The notes: generated by a model from the letters alone, not told the origin. Shown: positions 7,049-15,362, numbered from the stretch's first letter. The stretch: 29,738 bases of DNA from Pseudomonadota bacterium (GCA_023433445.1 JAEZCS010000230.1:1-29738); one strand, 5' to 3'. Made by a program: numbers and translations.

Positions 7049-9100
7049 TCAGAGGCGCGCGCGCAGCCCCGCGTACATAGCCCGACGTTCGATCGGGTAG
7101 AATGCGACACTGGACTCGTTCGCCGGTGTCAGCGGATCGTCCCGCCTGTAGTTAACGAGTGCTCCAATATCGCCGATCGCTCGTTTGCCCGTCAGGTTGC
7201 GGGCATCGATAAAGAGGCTGATCGCATTGGTCAGCTGCGCCTGTGCCCCGAGGTTGAGAGTAGCATAGCCGTCAATCCGTTTGCTGTTGGCATAGTCAAC
7301 CCAAGCACCCTGCGGCACCCATTCGACAGCTGGCGCGATGCTGGCTCGATCCGTCCCAAGCTTCAACTCCGCGCGGTAGAAATGACGCGGCACGACGGGA
7401 AGGCGATTGTTGCCGAACTGCGCGTCGCTCCGGAACCGGAAATCGCTATATTGATAGGCCTGCCGCAATGTCGCCCAGGGCAAGATCGTCAAGTCCAGCG
7501 CTGCCTCCACCCCTTGGTGCCGCGTTCGGCCTGCGTTGAACGTCGCGGCGGGGATAACGCCCGGCTGAACATTATATTGGAGCAGTTCGCCTTTCAGGTC
7601 GGCCCTATAGATGCTCAGGTCCCAACGCGCAGAGCCCAATGTCCCACGCGTGCCAATTTCCGTTGTCCAAGCCCGCTGGGCGTCGAGCGGGGAGAAGCCC
7701 GGCAGCGCCACTCCACCCGATCCGACGGCAGTTTGCCCCAATTCGATGAAACCCGGCAGTTCCACCGATCGGCTGTAATTTGCGTAGAACTGCGTCGCCT
7801 CAGAGGGTTCGAGCAGTAGCCCGAATTTGGGCGCGAAGCCGTCGAACTTGGCCTTGCCACTACGTACAGGCAGAAGGCGATTGTCCAGCCGCCGATGCCC
7901 ATGTGTGTAGATACCGCCAGCGACCAGCCATAGTCCCTGAACCGGCGCTATTCTGGCTTCGGCATAGCTGTTGATGGTCTGGGCGCTCGCCTTCTGGACC
8001 GAGGTGGTCGCGCCCGCTTTGCCGTTGATGTTCACGAACTGGCGGAAATCACCGCGGCCAAAGCGCGCCTGCGTACCCAGCGTGAGTTCAACTGGAAGCC
8101 CCCCTATGTCGCCTGCCAGGTCCAGACTCGCGAACAGCCCACGATCCTCCGACTTCTGGTCGATCACTTGGTAAATGGGGTGGTCCAACGCCTTCGCGTT
8201 AAAATAGGCCCCAAACGTAATTTTTCCGCTGTCCAGCTCCACCGCAGTACGGTTTTGAAAGCGTATCGAATCGATGTTGCGCGCCTGATCTCCTGCAAAA
8301 TTTCCACGCGCCGGGTCGTTCAGAGCGTCCGCCTCGTTCAACGCCCCCGACAGCTTCTGCCTTATCGTATGCGCGCTTGCGTAGAATCGGGTTTCCACGC
8401 GGTCGCTGAGCTTGATCCCAACATTGCCGTTGAAACGCAGCGCTCGCCTCTCGCCATGAGCGCGGTCGCCATCAGACCGGTCGGCGGTGATCGCTGCCCA
8501 GGCATCTCCGCGGTCATCCGCATAGCCATAAGCCGCCTTGGCCCGAAGCGTTTCGAAGGAACCGCCATCAATGCGCAGTTCGCCCCCCGGCGCTGTCCGC
8601 CCCGTTGGCGTTACTGCGTTGATCGCGCCGCCCAAGGTCGATCCGCCAAGCCGCAGGGCATTGCCGCCGCGATACACCTCCAGATGCTGGAAAACCTGTG
8701 GGTCCAGTTCCTGAAAGTCGCCATTGTCGTCGGCCATGTTGATCGGAATGCCATCCTGCAACAGCGTCAGGCCACGCATATGGAAGCTCCGCGAAAGACC
8801 GGAGCCGCGGATAGAGATGCGGACTTCTTGCCCGAAACGAGGCTGCGTGTAGACGCCGGCCGAAAAAGCAAGCGCGTCGCGCAGCGACACGGCCAGCTTG
8901 TCCTCAAAATCTTTGGCAGCAACGATGTTGGCGCCGCCAGCGGTGCGGCTGATGTTAGCAGCGGCATCTTCAGGGGTTGAAGCAGCCGTCACGATGATGC
9001 GGCTCTGATCGCCAGCCTCATCAGCAAGGGCAGGCACGGACAGCAGGGAACAAGCAAGTGCGCACAGCGAAACGCTGCGCAAAGCGATAGGTGCAGACAT
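7049..9100 (-). CDS. TonB-dependent outer-membrane receptor
   Basis: A 683-residue receptor with a signal peptide (about 1-26, ending VPALA), a TonB-box-like RIIVTAAS just after it, a plug domain (about 45-165, with IRGSGLSRSFHMRGLTLLQDGIPIN and LEVYRGGNALRLGGSTLGGAIN) and a 22-strand-type beta barrel ending in MYAGLRARL. Size and order are normal for FecA-like siderophore/metal receptors. It takes up a ligand using energy from TonB-ExbB-ExbD. AGGATTAATTC precedes the ATG. It lies 54 bases after the DUF2946 gene and before the FAD enzyme, all in one direction. The ligand is not evident: the linked DUF2946 protein hints at a metal, but no heme, iron-utilisation or cobalamin gene is nearby. Confidence 0.93.
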   Translation of the reverse strand: MSAPIALRSVSLCALACSLLSVPALADEAGDQSRIIVTAASTPEDAAANISRTAGGANIVAAKDFEDKLAVSLRDALAFSAGVYTQPRFGQEVRISIRGSGLSRSFHMRGLTLLQDGIPINMADDNGDFQELDPQVFQHLEVYRGGNALRLGGSTLGGAINAVTPTGRTAPGGELRIDGGSFETLRAKAAYGYADDRGDAWAAITADRSDGDRAHGERRALRFNGNVGIKLSDRVETRFYASAHTIRQKLSGALNEADALNDPARGNFAGDQARNIDSIRFQNRTAVELDSGKITFGAYFNAKALDHPIYQVIDQKSEDRGLFASLDLAGDIGGLPVELTLGTQARFGRGDFRQFVNINGKAGATTSVQKASAQTINSYAEARIAPVQGLWLVAGGIYTHGHRRLDNRLLPVRSGKAKFDGFAPKFGLLLEPSEATQFYANYSRSVELPGFIELGQTAVGSGGVALPGFSPLDAQRAWTTEIGTRGTLGSARWDLSIYRADLKGELLQYNVQPGVIPAATFNAGRTRHQGVEAALDLTILPWATLRQAYQYSDFRFRSDAQFGNNRLPVVPRHFYRAELKLGTDRASIAPAVEWVPQGAWVDYANSKRIDGYATLNLGAQAQLTNAISLFIDARNLTGKRAIGDIGALVNYRRDDPLTPANESSVAFYPIERRAMYAGLRARL

Positions 9101-9154
9101 GAATTAATCCTCGTGAAAAATCGTGCCGCGCTCGGCGCGGCATAGGCGACATTG

Positions 9155-9562
9155 TCAGGAGGATTGAGGTGGTCCGGATGATGGCGGCGGGGGGGCCGCA
9201 AGCCTGGCAATCAGTCCAGTCTTAAGGGCGAACGCAATCGGACCGAAGCCCGTCTGCCAGGATGGCAGCGGCAAATCGGCCAGCGCCAAAGGCGGCACCG
9301 TCGGCTGCACGGTTGCGGCGAAAGCGCAATGCTGCTGAACCGGCCCGTCCTCATCTGGCATATGCGCTTTGTCGGGCACTCCCTCTCGATCAACCATAAC
9401 GCGCACCGCGCCCTGACCGGTACACAGCGTCACCATAACGCCTTGTGAGGTACGAACGGGCATGAACCCGGCAGGTGTGACGAGCTGGACCGCAAGGACA
9501 AGCAGCGCCAGTACGGCCAACAGGCCCCGCGCAAGTTCCGATTGTCTGATCACCCCCGTCAT
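9155..9562 (-). CDS. DUF2946 family protein
   Basis: A protein of about 135 residues with one N-terminal hydrophobic segment (LLAVLALLVLAVQLVTPAGFMPV), a conserved stretch VTLCTGQGAVRVMVDREG, a histidine-containing HMPDEDGPVQQHCAFAA motif and a proline-rich end (APPPPSSGPPQSS). These are hallmarks of DUF2946, small envelope proteins often found beside TonB-dependent receptors and proposed to be metal-related. A start 12 codons upstream at 9598 is also open; neither start has a convincing ribosome site, and I choose 9562 because the extension is basic and absent from typical members. It probably leads an operon with the TonB receptor and is divergent from merR. Confidence 0.75.
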   Translation of the reverse strand: MTGVIRQSELARGLLAVLALLVLAVQLVTPAGFMPVRTSQGVMVTLCTGQGAVRVMVDREGVPDKAHMPDEDGPVQQHCAFAATVQPTVPPLALADLPLPSWQTGFGPIAFALKTGLIARLAAPPPPSSGPPQSS

Positions 9563-9623
9563 GGGACGCCGCTTAGCCGCCCCCGCCCACCCTGTCATCA
9601 GGCCAAATTGACCCAGATCACAC

Positions 9624-9639
9624 TTGACGTTAACGTAAA
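9624..9639. promoter_or_regulatory. LiuR-like operator overlapping the merR promoter
   Basis: TTGACGTTAACGTAAA is a 16-base palindrome with a single mismatched pair and a perfect ten-base core, ACGTTAACGT. It agrees closely with the operator reported for LiuR-type MerR regulators of fatty-acid and branched-chain amino-acid breakdown. Its left half doubles as a -35 element (TTGACG, 9624-9629), and TAGCTA at 9647-9652, 17 bases on, may be the -10. Start of transcription would fall on or near the merR ATG at 9660. It lies between the divergent DUF2946 and merR genes, so it could affect both. Confidence 0.65.
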
Positions 9640-9659
9640 CCTTTCCTAGCTATTGCGCC

Positions 9660-10070
9660 ATGGACCAGCGCACCAGCATTGCGGGCATTGAACTGCCCGA
9701 TCACAAGGAACGGCAAAGCTACACGATAACCGACCTGTCCGAGGAGTTCGGCGTCACCGCACGCGCGCTCCGTTTTTATGAGGATGAAGGACTGATCGCG
9801 CCGGAACGCCAAGGTCTGGCGCGTATCTATTCGCGCCGCGATCGCGCCCGCCTCGCCTGGATCCTCCGCGGCAAAAGGGTCGGCTTCAGCCTCGCTGACA
9901 TTCGCGAGATGATCGACCTTTATGATGCTGATGAGGAACATGAGGAGCAGCGGCGGGTGACAGTCGCCAAGTGCAAAGCGCGCATCGAACTGCTCACCCG
10001 CCAGAAAAGCGACATCGACGCCGCTATTGCGGAACTGTCGGACTTTGTAACCGCTCTCGACAGGCCCTGA
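9660..10070 (+). CDS. MerR family regulator, LiuR-like
   Basis: A 136-residue MerR-type regulator. The winged helix-turn-helix occupies about residues 20-88 (YTITDLSEEFGVTARALRFYEDEGLI, then YSRRDRARLAWILRGKRVGFSLADI), followed by a coiled-coil dimer helix. There are no metal-binding cysteines at the C-terminus, so it is not a metal sensor. Similarity in size and motifs is to LiuR, which represses or activates acyl-CoA oxidation genes in response to acyl-CoA. It lies 38 bases before an acyl-CoA dehydrogenase gene, which fits that role, and a LiuR-like palindrome overlaps its own promoter, implying autoregulation. No ribosome binding site precedes the ATG, and the predicted transcription start is at the ATG, so the mRNA may be leaderless. 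Confidence 0.88.
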   Translation: MDQRTSIAGIELPDHKERQSYTITDLSEEFGVTARALRFYEDEGLIAPERQGLARIYSRRDRARLAWILRGKRVGFSLADIREMIDLYDADEEHEEQRRVTVAKCKARIELLTRQKSDIDAAIAELSDFVTALDRP

Positions 10071-10108
10071 CACTCGCTCTGCCAAGAAAAGAAATACTGG
10101 AGAAGATC

Positions 10109-11911
10109 ATGCCCAGCTACACAGCGCCCATTCGCGAAACCCGTTTCGTACTCGACCATGTAGTAGGGCTGGAACGGTACGAAAATCTTCCGGGGTTTGA
10201 GAGCGCGACTTCGGACCTGGTCGACGCCATCCTGGCAGAAGGCGGCAAGATCGCAGAGGAGGTGCTCTTCCCTCTCAATGCCATCGGCGACAAGGAAGGC
10301 TGCACCCGCCATCCCGACGGCAGCGTGACGACGCCTCCCGGCTTCAAGGAAGCATTCGACACCTATGTCGAAGGCGGCTGGACTACGTTGCACGCACCGA
10401 CGGAGTATGGCGGACAAGGCTTGCCTAACGTCGTCGCCGCCGCGGTTGGGGAATATGTCCTTTCTGCCAATCACAGCTTCGAAATGTATCATGGCTTGAC
10501 GAGCGGGGCAGTATCGGCCTTGCTCGCGAAGGGCAGCGAAGAGCAAAAGCAGAAATATATTCCCAACATGGTGTCGGGGAAATGGACCGGCACGATGAAC
10601 CTCACGGAACCCCATGCGGGCACGGATCTTGGCCTTATCAAGACCAAGGCGGTGAAGCAGGATGACGACAGCTATTCGATCACCGGCACGAAGATCTTCA
10701 TTTCGTCGGGAGAGCAGGACCTTACCGAAAATATCATTCACCTCGTTCTGGCCAAGACACCCGATGCGCCAGAAGGCAGCAAGGGCATTTCACTCTTCGT
10801 CGTTCCCAAGGTGCTGGTGAATGATGATGGTTCGCTGGGGGACCGCAATGCGGTTTCCTGCGGTTCACTGGAACATAAGATGGGCATCCACGGCAACGCG
10901 ACCTGCGTCATGAACTATGACGGAGCGAAGGGCTGGATCGTGGGCGAAGAGAATAAAGGTCTCGCCGCCATGTTCATCATGATGAACGCCGCGCGGATGT
11001 GGGTTGGCATGCAGGGGCTCGGGCAGGCAGAGGTCGCGTTTCAGAACGCGGTCCACTATGCTCGCGATCGGCGACAGGGCCGCGCGCTGACCGGGCCTCA
11101 AGACAAGGATGAGAAGGCCGACACCCTCTTCGCCCATCCCGACGTGCGCCGCATGCTGATGGAAGCAAAGGCGCTGACGGAGGGGCTGCGCGCGCTGATG
11201 CTCTGGGGCGCGCTCCAGGTGGATCTGGCGCATCATGCCGCAACGGAAGAGGAACGGCAGGCCGCGGACGATCTGGTCCAGCTGCTGACCCCCGTGCTGA
11301 AAGGCTATGGCACCGACAAGGGCTTCGACGTTGCCGTGATGTGCCAGCAGGTCTTCGGCGGTCATGGCTACATCTGGGAAAATGGCGCCGAACAATATGT
11401 TCGCGACGCCCGAATTGCTCAGATTTACGAGGGGACCAACGGCATTCAGGCGATGGACCTTGTCGGCCGCAAGCTCCCCATGAACGGCGGCCGCGCGTTA
11501 CAGGCGTTCATGAAGCTCGTCGCTGACGAGGCAGCGGAAGCAAAAGGCAATGCAAAGCTGGCCGGCGTGGCGGAAGCACTGGAAAAAGCCAGCGGCCAAT
11601 TGGGTGCAGCGACCATGTGGCTTATGCAGAACGCGATGCAAAACCCGGACAATGCCGGGGCTGGCGCCGTACATTACATGCATATTCTGGGTATCGTCTC
11701 GACCGGCCTCATGTGGCTGCGCATGGCAAAAGCAGCGGCTGACTTGCTGGACGCGGGCGAAGGGGACGCCCGCTATTTGGAAGCGAAGCTGGTGACGGCA
11801 CGTTTCTTCGCAGAACGCGTCATGCCGGACGCGGGTGCGCTGCGCCGTAAGATCGAGGGTGGAGCAGAAAGCTTGATGGCGATCGATCCGGACATGTTTT
11901 TAGCGGCCTGA
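10109..11911 (+). CDS. Acyl-CoA dehydrogenase, DmdC-type
   Basis: A 600-residue flavin enzyme that would oxidise an acyl-CoA to the trans-2-enoyl-CoA, passing electrons to ETF. It has the N-terminal extension (about 1-70, MPSYTAPIRETRFVLDHV), the acyl-CoA dehydrogenase N, middle (LTEPHAGTDLG) and C-terminal domains, and an extra C-terminal helical domain (about 470-600). This layout is that of the 3-methylmercaptopropionyl-CoA dehydrogenase (DmdC)/long acyl-CoA dehydrogenase branch. The likely catalytic base is Glu441 in IYEGTNGIQA. An open frame extends upstream to 9971, but ATG at 10109 fits the family and has GGAG six bases ahead. It is probably cotranscribed with merR. The true substrate could be a medium- or long-chain acyl-CoA; the DMSP pathway itself is not evident here. 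Confidence 0.92.
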   Translation: MPSYTAPIRETRFVLDHVVGLERYENLPGFESATSDLVDAILAEGGKIAEEVLFPLNAIGDKEGCTRHPDGSVTTPPGFKEAFDTYVEGGWTTLHAPTEYGGQGLPNVVAAAVGEYVLSANHSFEMYHGLTSGAVSALLAKGSEEQKQKYIPNMVSGKWTGTMNLTEPHAGTDLGLIKTKAVKQDDDSYSITGTKIFISSGEQDLTENIIHLVLAKTPDAPEGSKGISLFVVPKVLVNDDGSLGDRNAVSCGSLEHKMGIHGNATCVMNYDGAKGWIVGEENKGLAAMFIMMNAARMWVGMQGLGQAEVAFQNAVHYARDRRQGRALTGPQDKDEKADTLFAHPDVRRMLMEAKALTEGLRALMLWGALQVDLAHHAATEEERQAADDLVQLLTPVLKGYGTDKGFDVAVMCQQVFGGHGYIWENGAEQYVRDARIAQIYEGTNGIQAMDLVGRKLPMNGGRALQAFMKLVADEAAEAKGNAKLAGVAEALEKASGQLGAATMWLMQNAMQNPDNAGAGAVHYMHILGIVSTGLMWLRMAKAAADLLDAGEGDARYLEAKLVTARFFAERVMPDAGALRRKIEGGAESLMAIDPDMFLAA

Positions 11912-11967
11912 TCTGGCAAATTTTGCCGATCTCAGCATGGCTGCGATCACGAATTTCAGTCAATCGT

Positions 11968-12002
11968 CCCTGCGAACAGCCATGTTTCAGCTGTTTGCAG
12001 GG
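11968..12002. other. Strong imperfect hairpin
   Basis: A 13-base arm (11968-11980) pairs with 11990-12002 with a single central g/t mismatch and a nine-base loop. It is symmetric enough to fold in RNA from either strand and sits between convergent genes, so it may act as a bidirectional 3'-end structure. Confidence 0.5.
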
Positions 12003-12054
12003 CTGTTTGAGATCCCAGTGTGGGCGCACCTGATGTATAGGGCTGCTTGTGCCA

Positions 12055-12076
12055 TCCCCTCCCAATGGGGAGGGGA
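12055..12076. repeat. TC-rich palindrome (TCCCCTCCC/GGGAGGGGA)
   Basis: A nine-base arm pairs perfectly with its complement across the loop AATG. It shares the CCCCTCCC core with the palindrome at 22-45. It lies about 40 bases beyond the dnaJ stop, where it could shield the dnaJ mRNA end. Confidence 0.55.
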
Positions 12077-12112
12077 GTAGCAAACGTCTGGCCTTACGAA
12101 GCTGGGAATGGC

Positions 12113-13249
12113 TCAGTCGCCCCACAATTCCTTGAGCTTACTGAAGAAGCCAGTGGACTGCGGACACTCCTCGCCAGTCTCTGTTTCGCGGAATGCTTCG
12201 AGCAGTTCCTTCTGCTTGGCGGAGAGGCGCGTCGGTGTCTCGACTTCGACCTGAATGACAAGATCGCCCTGCCCTCGCCCGTTCAACACCGGCATACCCG
12301 CGCCACGCTGACGAATCTGCTTACCGGATTGAATGCCGCTTGGGATCTTGATCTCATGCCGCTGCCCATCAAGGCCGGGCACTTCGATACAGCCGCCAAG
12401 CGCGGCGGTAGTGAAACTGACCGGCGCGCGGCAGAAAAGGGTCGTGCCGTCGCGTTCAAACAGCGAATGCCGCTTCACATGCAGGAAGATGTAGAGGTCG
12501 CCAGAGGGTGCGCCGCGTGCGCCAGCCTCGCCTTCGCCTGAAAGGCGGATGCGCGTGCCCTCATCGACACCAGCGGGAATGTTGACCGACAAGGTCTTGG
12601 GCTTGTCTACCCGGCCTTCGCCGCGGCATGAACGGCAGGGGCTTTCGATGACCTGACCTGCGCCGTGGCAGCCGGGGCAGGTACGTTCGACGACGAAGAA
12701 GCCCTGCTGCGCCCGCACTTGACCATGACCGCCGCAGGTGCCGCAGGTCTTGACGCCGGTGCCCGGCTGCGCGCCCGATCCGTCACAGCTTTCGCAGGCG
12801 GCGGATACTTCGATCTCTATCTCGGTCTGCTTGCCATGATAAGCTTCGTCGAGCGTGATCTCCATGTCGTAGCGCAGGTCCGCGCCGCGACGCTGCGTCT
12901 GGCGGCCACCGCCGCCAAAGCCGCTCTGGCCGAAGATCGTCTCGAAAATATCGCCCAGGTCGGAAAAGCCGCCCGCGCCGCGGCCGTTGAACCCGCCACC
13001 ACCGCCGCCATTTTGCGCATTGGTGTAGGCGGCATGGCCATAACGGTCATAGGCCGCGCGCTTCTGCGGGTCTTTCAGGCACTCATAGGCTTCGGACACG
13101 GCCTTGAACTTGGCCTCGCCATCGCTGCATCCCCCGGTCTTGTCCGGGTGATACTTCATCGCCAGCTTTCGATAGGCGCTCTTGATGGTGCCCGCGTCAG
13201 CCGTGCGTTCGACCTCGAGCAGTTCGTAATAATCCAATTCGGTATTCAT
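12113..13249 (-). CDS. dnaJ: Molecular chaperone DnaJ
   Basis: The 378-residue Hsp40 co-chaperone stimulates DnaK ATPase and delivers unfolded clients. All regions are present: J domain (about 5-70, HPD at 34-36), Gly/Phe-rich linker (about 80-117), a zinc region with four CxxCxGxG motifs (Cys152/155, 169/172, 191/194, 205/208), and the client-binding C-terminal domains. Length is normal. A GGGGG run six bases before the ATG may serve as ribosome site. It lies 127 bases downstream of dnaK on the same strand, with an intergenic repeat between, and is presumably transcribed at least partly from the dnaK promoter. Confidence 0.98.
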   Translation of the reverse strand: MNTELDYYELLEVERTADAGTIKSAYRKLAMKYHPDKTGGCSDGEAKFKAVSEAYECLKDPQKRAAYDRYGHAAYTNAQNGGGGGGFNGRGAGGFSDLGDIFETIFGQSGFGGGGRQTQRRGADLRYDMEITLDEAYHGKQTEIEIEVSAACESCDGSGAQPGTGVKTCGTCGGHGQVRAQQGFFVVERTCPGCHGAGQVIESPCRSCRGEGRVDKPKTLSVNIPAGVDEGTRIRLSGEGEAGARGAPSGDLYIFLHVKRHSLFERDGTTLFCRAPVSFTTAALGGCIEVPGLDGQRHEIKIPSGIQSGKQIRQRGAGMPVLNGRGQGDLVIQVEVETPTRLSAKQKELLEAFRETETGEECPQSTGFFSKLKELWGD

Positions 13250-13271
13250 TGGGGCCCCCGCCCGCTTTGCC

Positions 13272-13360
13272 CGTCACCCCCGCGAAGGCGGGGGTCTCTC
13301 TCGATCATGGGCATCAGATCACAGGTAGGAGAGAGATTCCAGCTTGCGCCGGAACGACGG
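13272..13360. repeat. Interspersed inverted repeat between dnaK and dnaJ
   Basis: The left arm CCGTCACCCCCGCGAAGGCG (continuing GGGGTCTCTCTC to 13303) and the right arm (13329-13360, GAGAGAGATTCC to GGAACGACGG) form an imperfect inverted repeat about 32 bases long. The left arm contains its own internal stem, CCCCCGC/GCGGGGG. This matches the kind of element repeated in many alphaproteobacterial intergenic regions (CGTCATTCCCGCGAA type). In the dnaK-dnaJ transcript it would fold as one long hairpin. Confidence 0.7.
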
Positions 13361-13376
13361 GTGTTAAGCATCAGCT

Positions 13377-15275
13377 TCAAGCCTTGTTGTCGTCCACTTC
13401 CGAAAATTCGGCATCAACGACATCATCGTCCGCCTTGGGCGCTTCGGCCCCAGGCGAGGCGGCACCGGCCTGTTCCTTTTCATAGATGGCCTGGCCCAGC
13501 TTCATCGCAACCTGAGCGAGTTCCTGCGCCTTTGCCTTCATGGCCTCGGCGTCGCCGCTTTCGACAGCGGACTTGGTTGCGGCGATCGCGGTTTCGATTT
13601 CAGACTTCAGGCCCGCATCAACCTTCTCGCCATGCTCACTGAGCTGCTGCTCAGTGGTGTGGATCAGGCTTTCGGCATTGTTCTTCGCCTCCGCGCTCTC
13701 ACGCCGCTTCTTGTCCTCTTCGGCGAAACGTTCGGCGTCCTTCACCATCTGATCGATGTCGGCGTCGCTGAGACCACCAGAGGCCTGAATGCGGATCTGC
13801 TGCTCCTTTCCAGTGCCCTTGTCCTTGGCATGGACGTTGACCAAGCCATTAGCGTCGATGTCGAACGTGACTTCGATCTGCGGCACGCCGCGCGGCGCGG
13901 GCGGGATGCCGACCAGGTCGAACTGGCCGAGCAGCTTGTTGTCCGCCGCCATTTCACGTTCACCCTGGAACACGCGGATCGTCACCGCCTGCTGATTGTC
14001 ATCAGCGGTCGAATAGACTTGGCTCTTCTTGGCGGGGATGGTCGTGTTGCGGTCGATCATGCGGGTGAACACCCCGCCCAGCGTCTCGATGCCGAGGCTA
14101 AGCGGGGTCACATCGAGCAGCAGCACGTCCTTGACGTCGCCCTGCAGAACGCCGGCCTGGATCGCCGCGCCCATGGCGACGACCTCGTCCGGGTTGACGC
14201 CGGTGTGCGGTTCTTTGCCGAAAAATTCCTTCACGGCCTCACGCACCTTGGGCATGCGGGTCATGCCGCCGACGAGAACGACTTCGCTGATCTCGCTGGC
14301 GGAGATGCCAGCGTCGGCCAGCGCCTTCTTGCACGGGTCCATGGTACGCTTGATGAGGTCTGTCACCAGCCGCTCCAGATCGGCGCGGGTGATGTTCTTC
14401 ACCAGATGCTTGGGACCATTCTGGTCAGCGGTGATGAAGGGCAGGTTGACTTCGGTCGATTGTGCTGACGACAGTTCGATCTTCGCCTTCTCAGCCGCTT
14501 CCTTCAGGCGCTGGAGCGCAAGCTTGTCCTTGGTGAGGTCGATACCCTCATCCTTCTTGAAGCCTTCGGCCAGATATTCGACCAGCTTGGCGTCGAAATC
14601 CTCGCCGCCAAGGAAGGTATCGCCGTTGGTCGACTTCACTTCGAACACGCCGTCGCCGATTTCCAGGATCGAAATGTCGAAAGTACCGCCGCCAAGGTCA
14701 TATACGGCGATCGTCTTGCCGTCCTGCTTGTCGAGGCCATAGGCGAGCGCGGCAGCGGTTGGCTCGTTGATGATGCGCAAGACTTCCAGACCAGCGATCT
14801 GGCCGGCGTCCTTGGTCGCCTGACGCTGGGCATCGTTGAAATAGGCCGGAACGGTGATGACCGCCTGCGTAACCGTTTCGCCGAGATAGCTTTCGGCGGT
14901 TTCCTTCATCTTCTGAAGGGTGAAGGCGGAAATCTGCGAAGGCGAATAATCCTTGCCGCCCGCCTGGACCCATGCGTCGCCATTGCCGCCCTTCACGATG
15001 TGATAGGGGACAAGCTCCATGTCCTTCTTGGTGGTGGGATCGTCAAAGCGGCGGCCGATCAGGCGCTTCACCGCAAAAATCGTATTGTCCGGATTGGTGA
15101 CGGCCTGACGCTTGGCGGGCTGGCCGATCAGGCGCTCGCCATCCTTGGTGAAGGCCACGATCGACGGCGTGGTACGCGCGCCTTCCGCATTTTCGATCAC
15201 CTTGGGCTTGCCGCCGTCCATCACAGCCACGCAGCTGTTGGTGGTGCCAAGGTCAATGCCGATTACTTTTCCCAT
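13377..15275 (-). CDS. dnaK: Molecular chaperone DnaK (Hsp70)
   Basis: The 632-residue Hsp70 chaperone. It starts MGKVIGIDLGTTNSCVAVM (phosphate 1 loop), carries AVYDLGGGTFDISIL (phosphate 2) and VVLVGGMTRMPKV (adenosine site), the interdomain linker DVLLLDVTPLSLGIETLGG, then the substrate-binding beta domain and helical lid, ending with the acidic DAEFSEVDDNKA tail. A frame opens seven codons earlier (15296), but ATG at 15275 gives the universal N-terminus and has GAGG six bases upstream. dnaJ follows. A sigma-32-type promoter is visible upstream (15363-15390). grpE and hrcA are not in this window. Confidence 0.99.
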   Translation of the reverse strand: MGKVIGIDLGTTNSCVAVMDGGKPKVIENAEGARTTPSIVAFTKDGERLIGQPAKRQAVTNPDNTIFAVKRLIGRRFDDPTTKKDMELVPYHIVKGGNGDAWVQAGGKDYSPSQISAFTLQKMKETAESYLGETVTQAVITVPAYFNDAQRQATKDAGQIAGLEVLRIINEPTAAALAYGLDKQDGKTIAVYDLGGGTFDISILEIGDGVFEVKSTNGDTFLGGEDFDAKLVEYLAEGFKKDEGIDLTKDKLALQRLKEAAEKAKIELSSAQSTEVNLPFITADQNGPKHLVKNITRADLERLVTDLIKRTMDPCKKALADAGISASEISEVVLVGGMTRMPKVREAVKEFFGKEPHTGVNPDEVVAMGAAIQAGVLQGDVKDVLLLDVTPLSLGIETLGGVFTRMIDRNTTIPAKKSQVYSTADDNQQAVTIRVFQGEREMAADNKLLGQFDLVGIPPAPRGVPQIEVTFDIDANGLVNVHAKDKGTGKEQQIRIQASGGLSDADIDQMVKDAERFAEEDKKRRESAEAKNNAESLIHTTEQQLSEHGEKVDAGLKSEIETAIAATKSAVESGDAEAMKAKAQELAQVAMKLGQAIYEKEQAGAASPGAEAPKADDDVVDAEFSEVDDNKA

Positions 15276-15362
15276 CTTGTCCTCTTCAAACCCCAAATCA
15301 CATCAGCGGTTGACGGCCCCATACCTCACGAAAGCGCCAAGGCAAGGCCGTTTGCGGATGGG

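Larger units (their letters stand above)
11912..12112. other. Convergent intergenic region with hairpins
   Basis: No gene. It lies between the convergent acyl-CoA dehydrogenase and dnaJ genes. At its left edge GGCAAA/TTTGCC (11915-11927) flanked by GATC repeats forms a small stem overlapping the stop. A strong stem follows at 11968-12002: CCCTGC-g-AACAGC pairs with GCTGTT-t-GCAGGG. A TCCCCTCCC palindrome sits at 12055-12076. None has a T-run, so none is a textbook terminator; the set may work as bidirectional RNA 3'-end structures. Confidence 0.5.

Noticed and set aside
8168..8980. 270-residue plus-strand frame opposite the TonB receptor
   Set aside because: Antisense shadow of a well-supported receptor gene; no family signature.
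9971..10108. 46-codon N-terminal extension of the acyl-CoA dehydrogenase
   Set aside because: It lies mainly inside merR, is Arg-rich and unlike the family; ATG at 10109 has a good ribosome site.
12665..13642. 325-residue plus-strand frame opposite dnaJ and the end of dnaK
   Set aside because: Antisense to two certain genes and spans the intergenic repeat; the translation is compositionally biased and matches nothing.
13632..14468. 278-residue plus-strand frame antisense to dnaK
   Set aside because: Long antisense frames opposite dnaK are a known product of its codon bias; no ribosome site or independent support.
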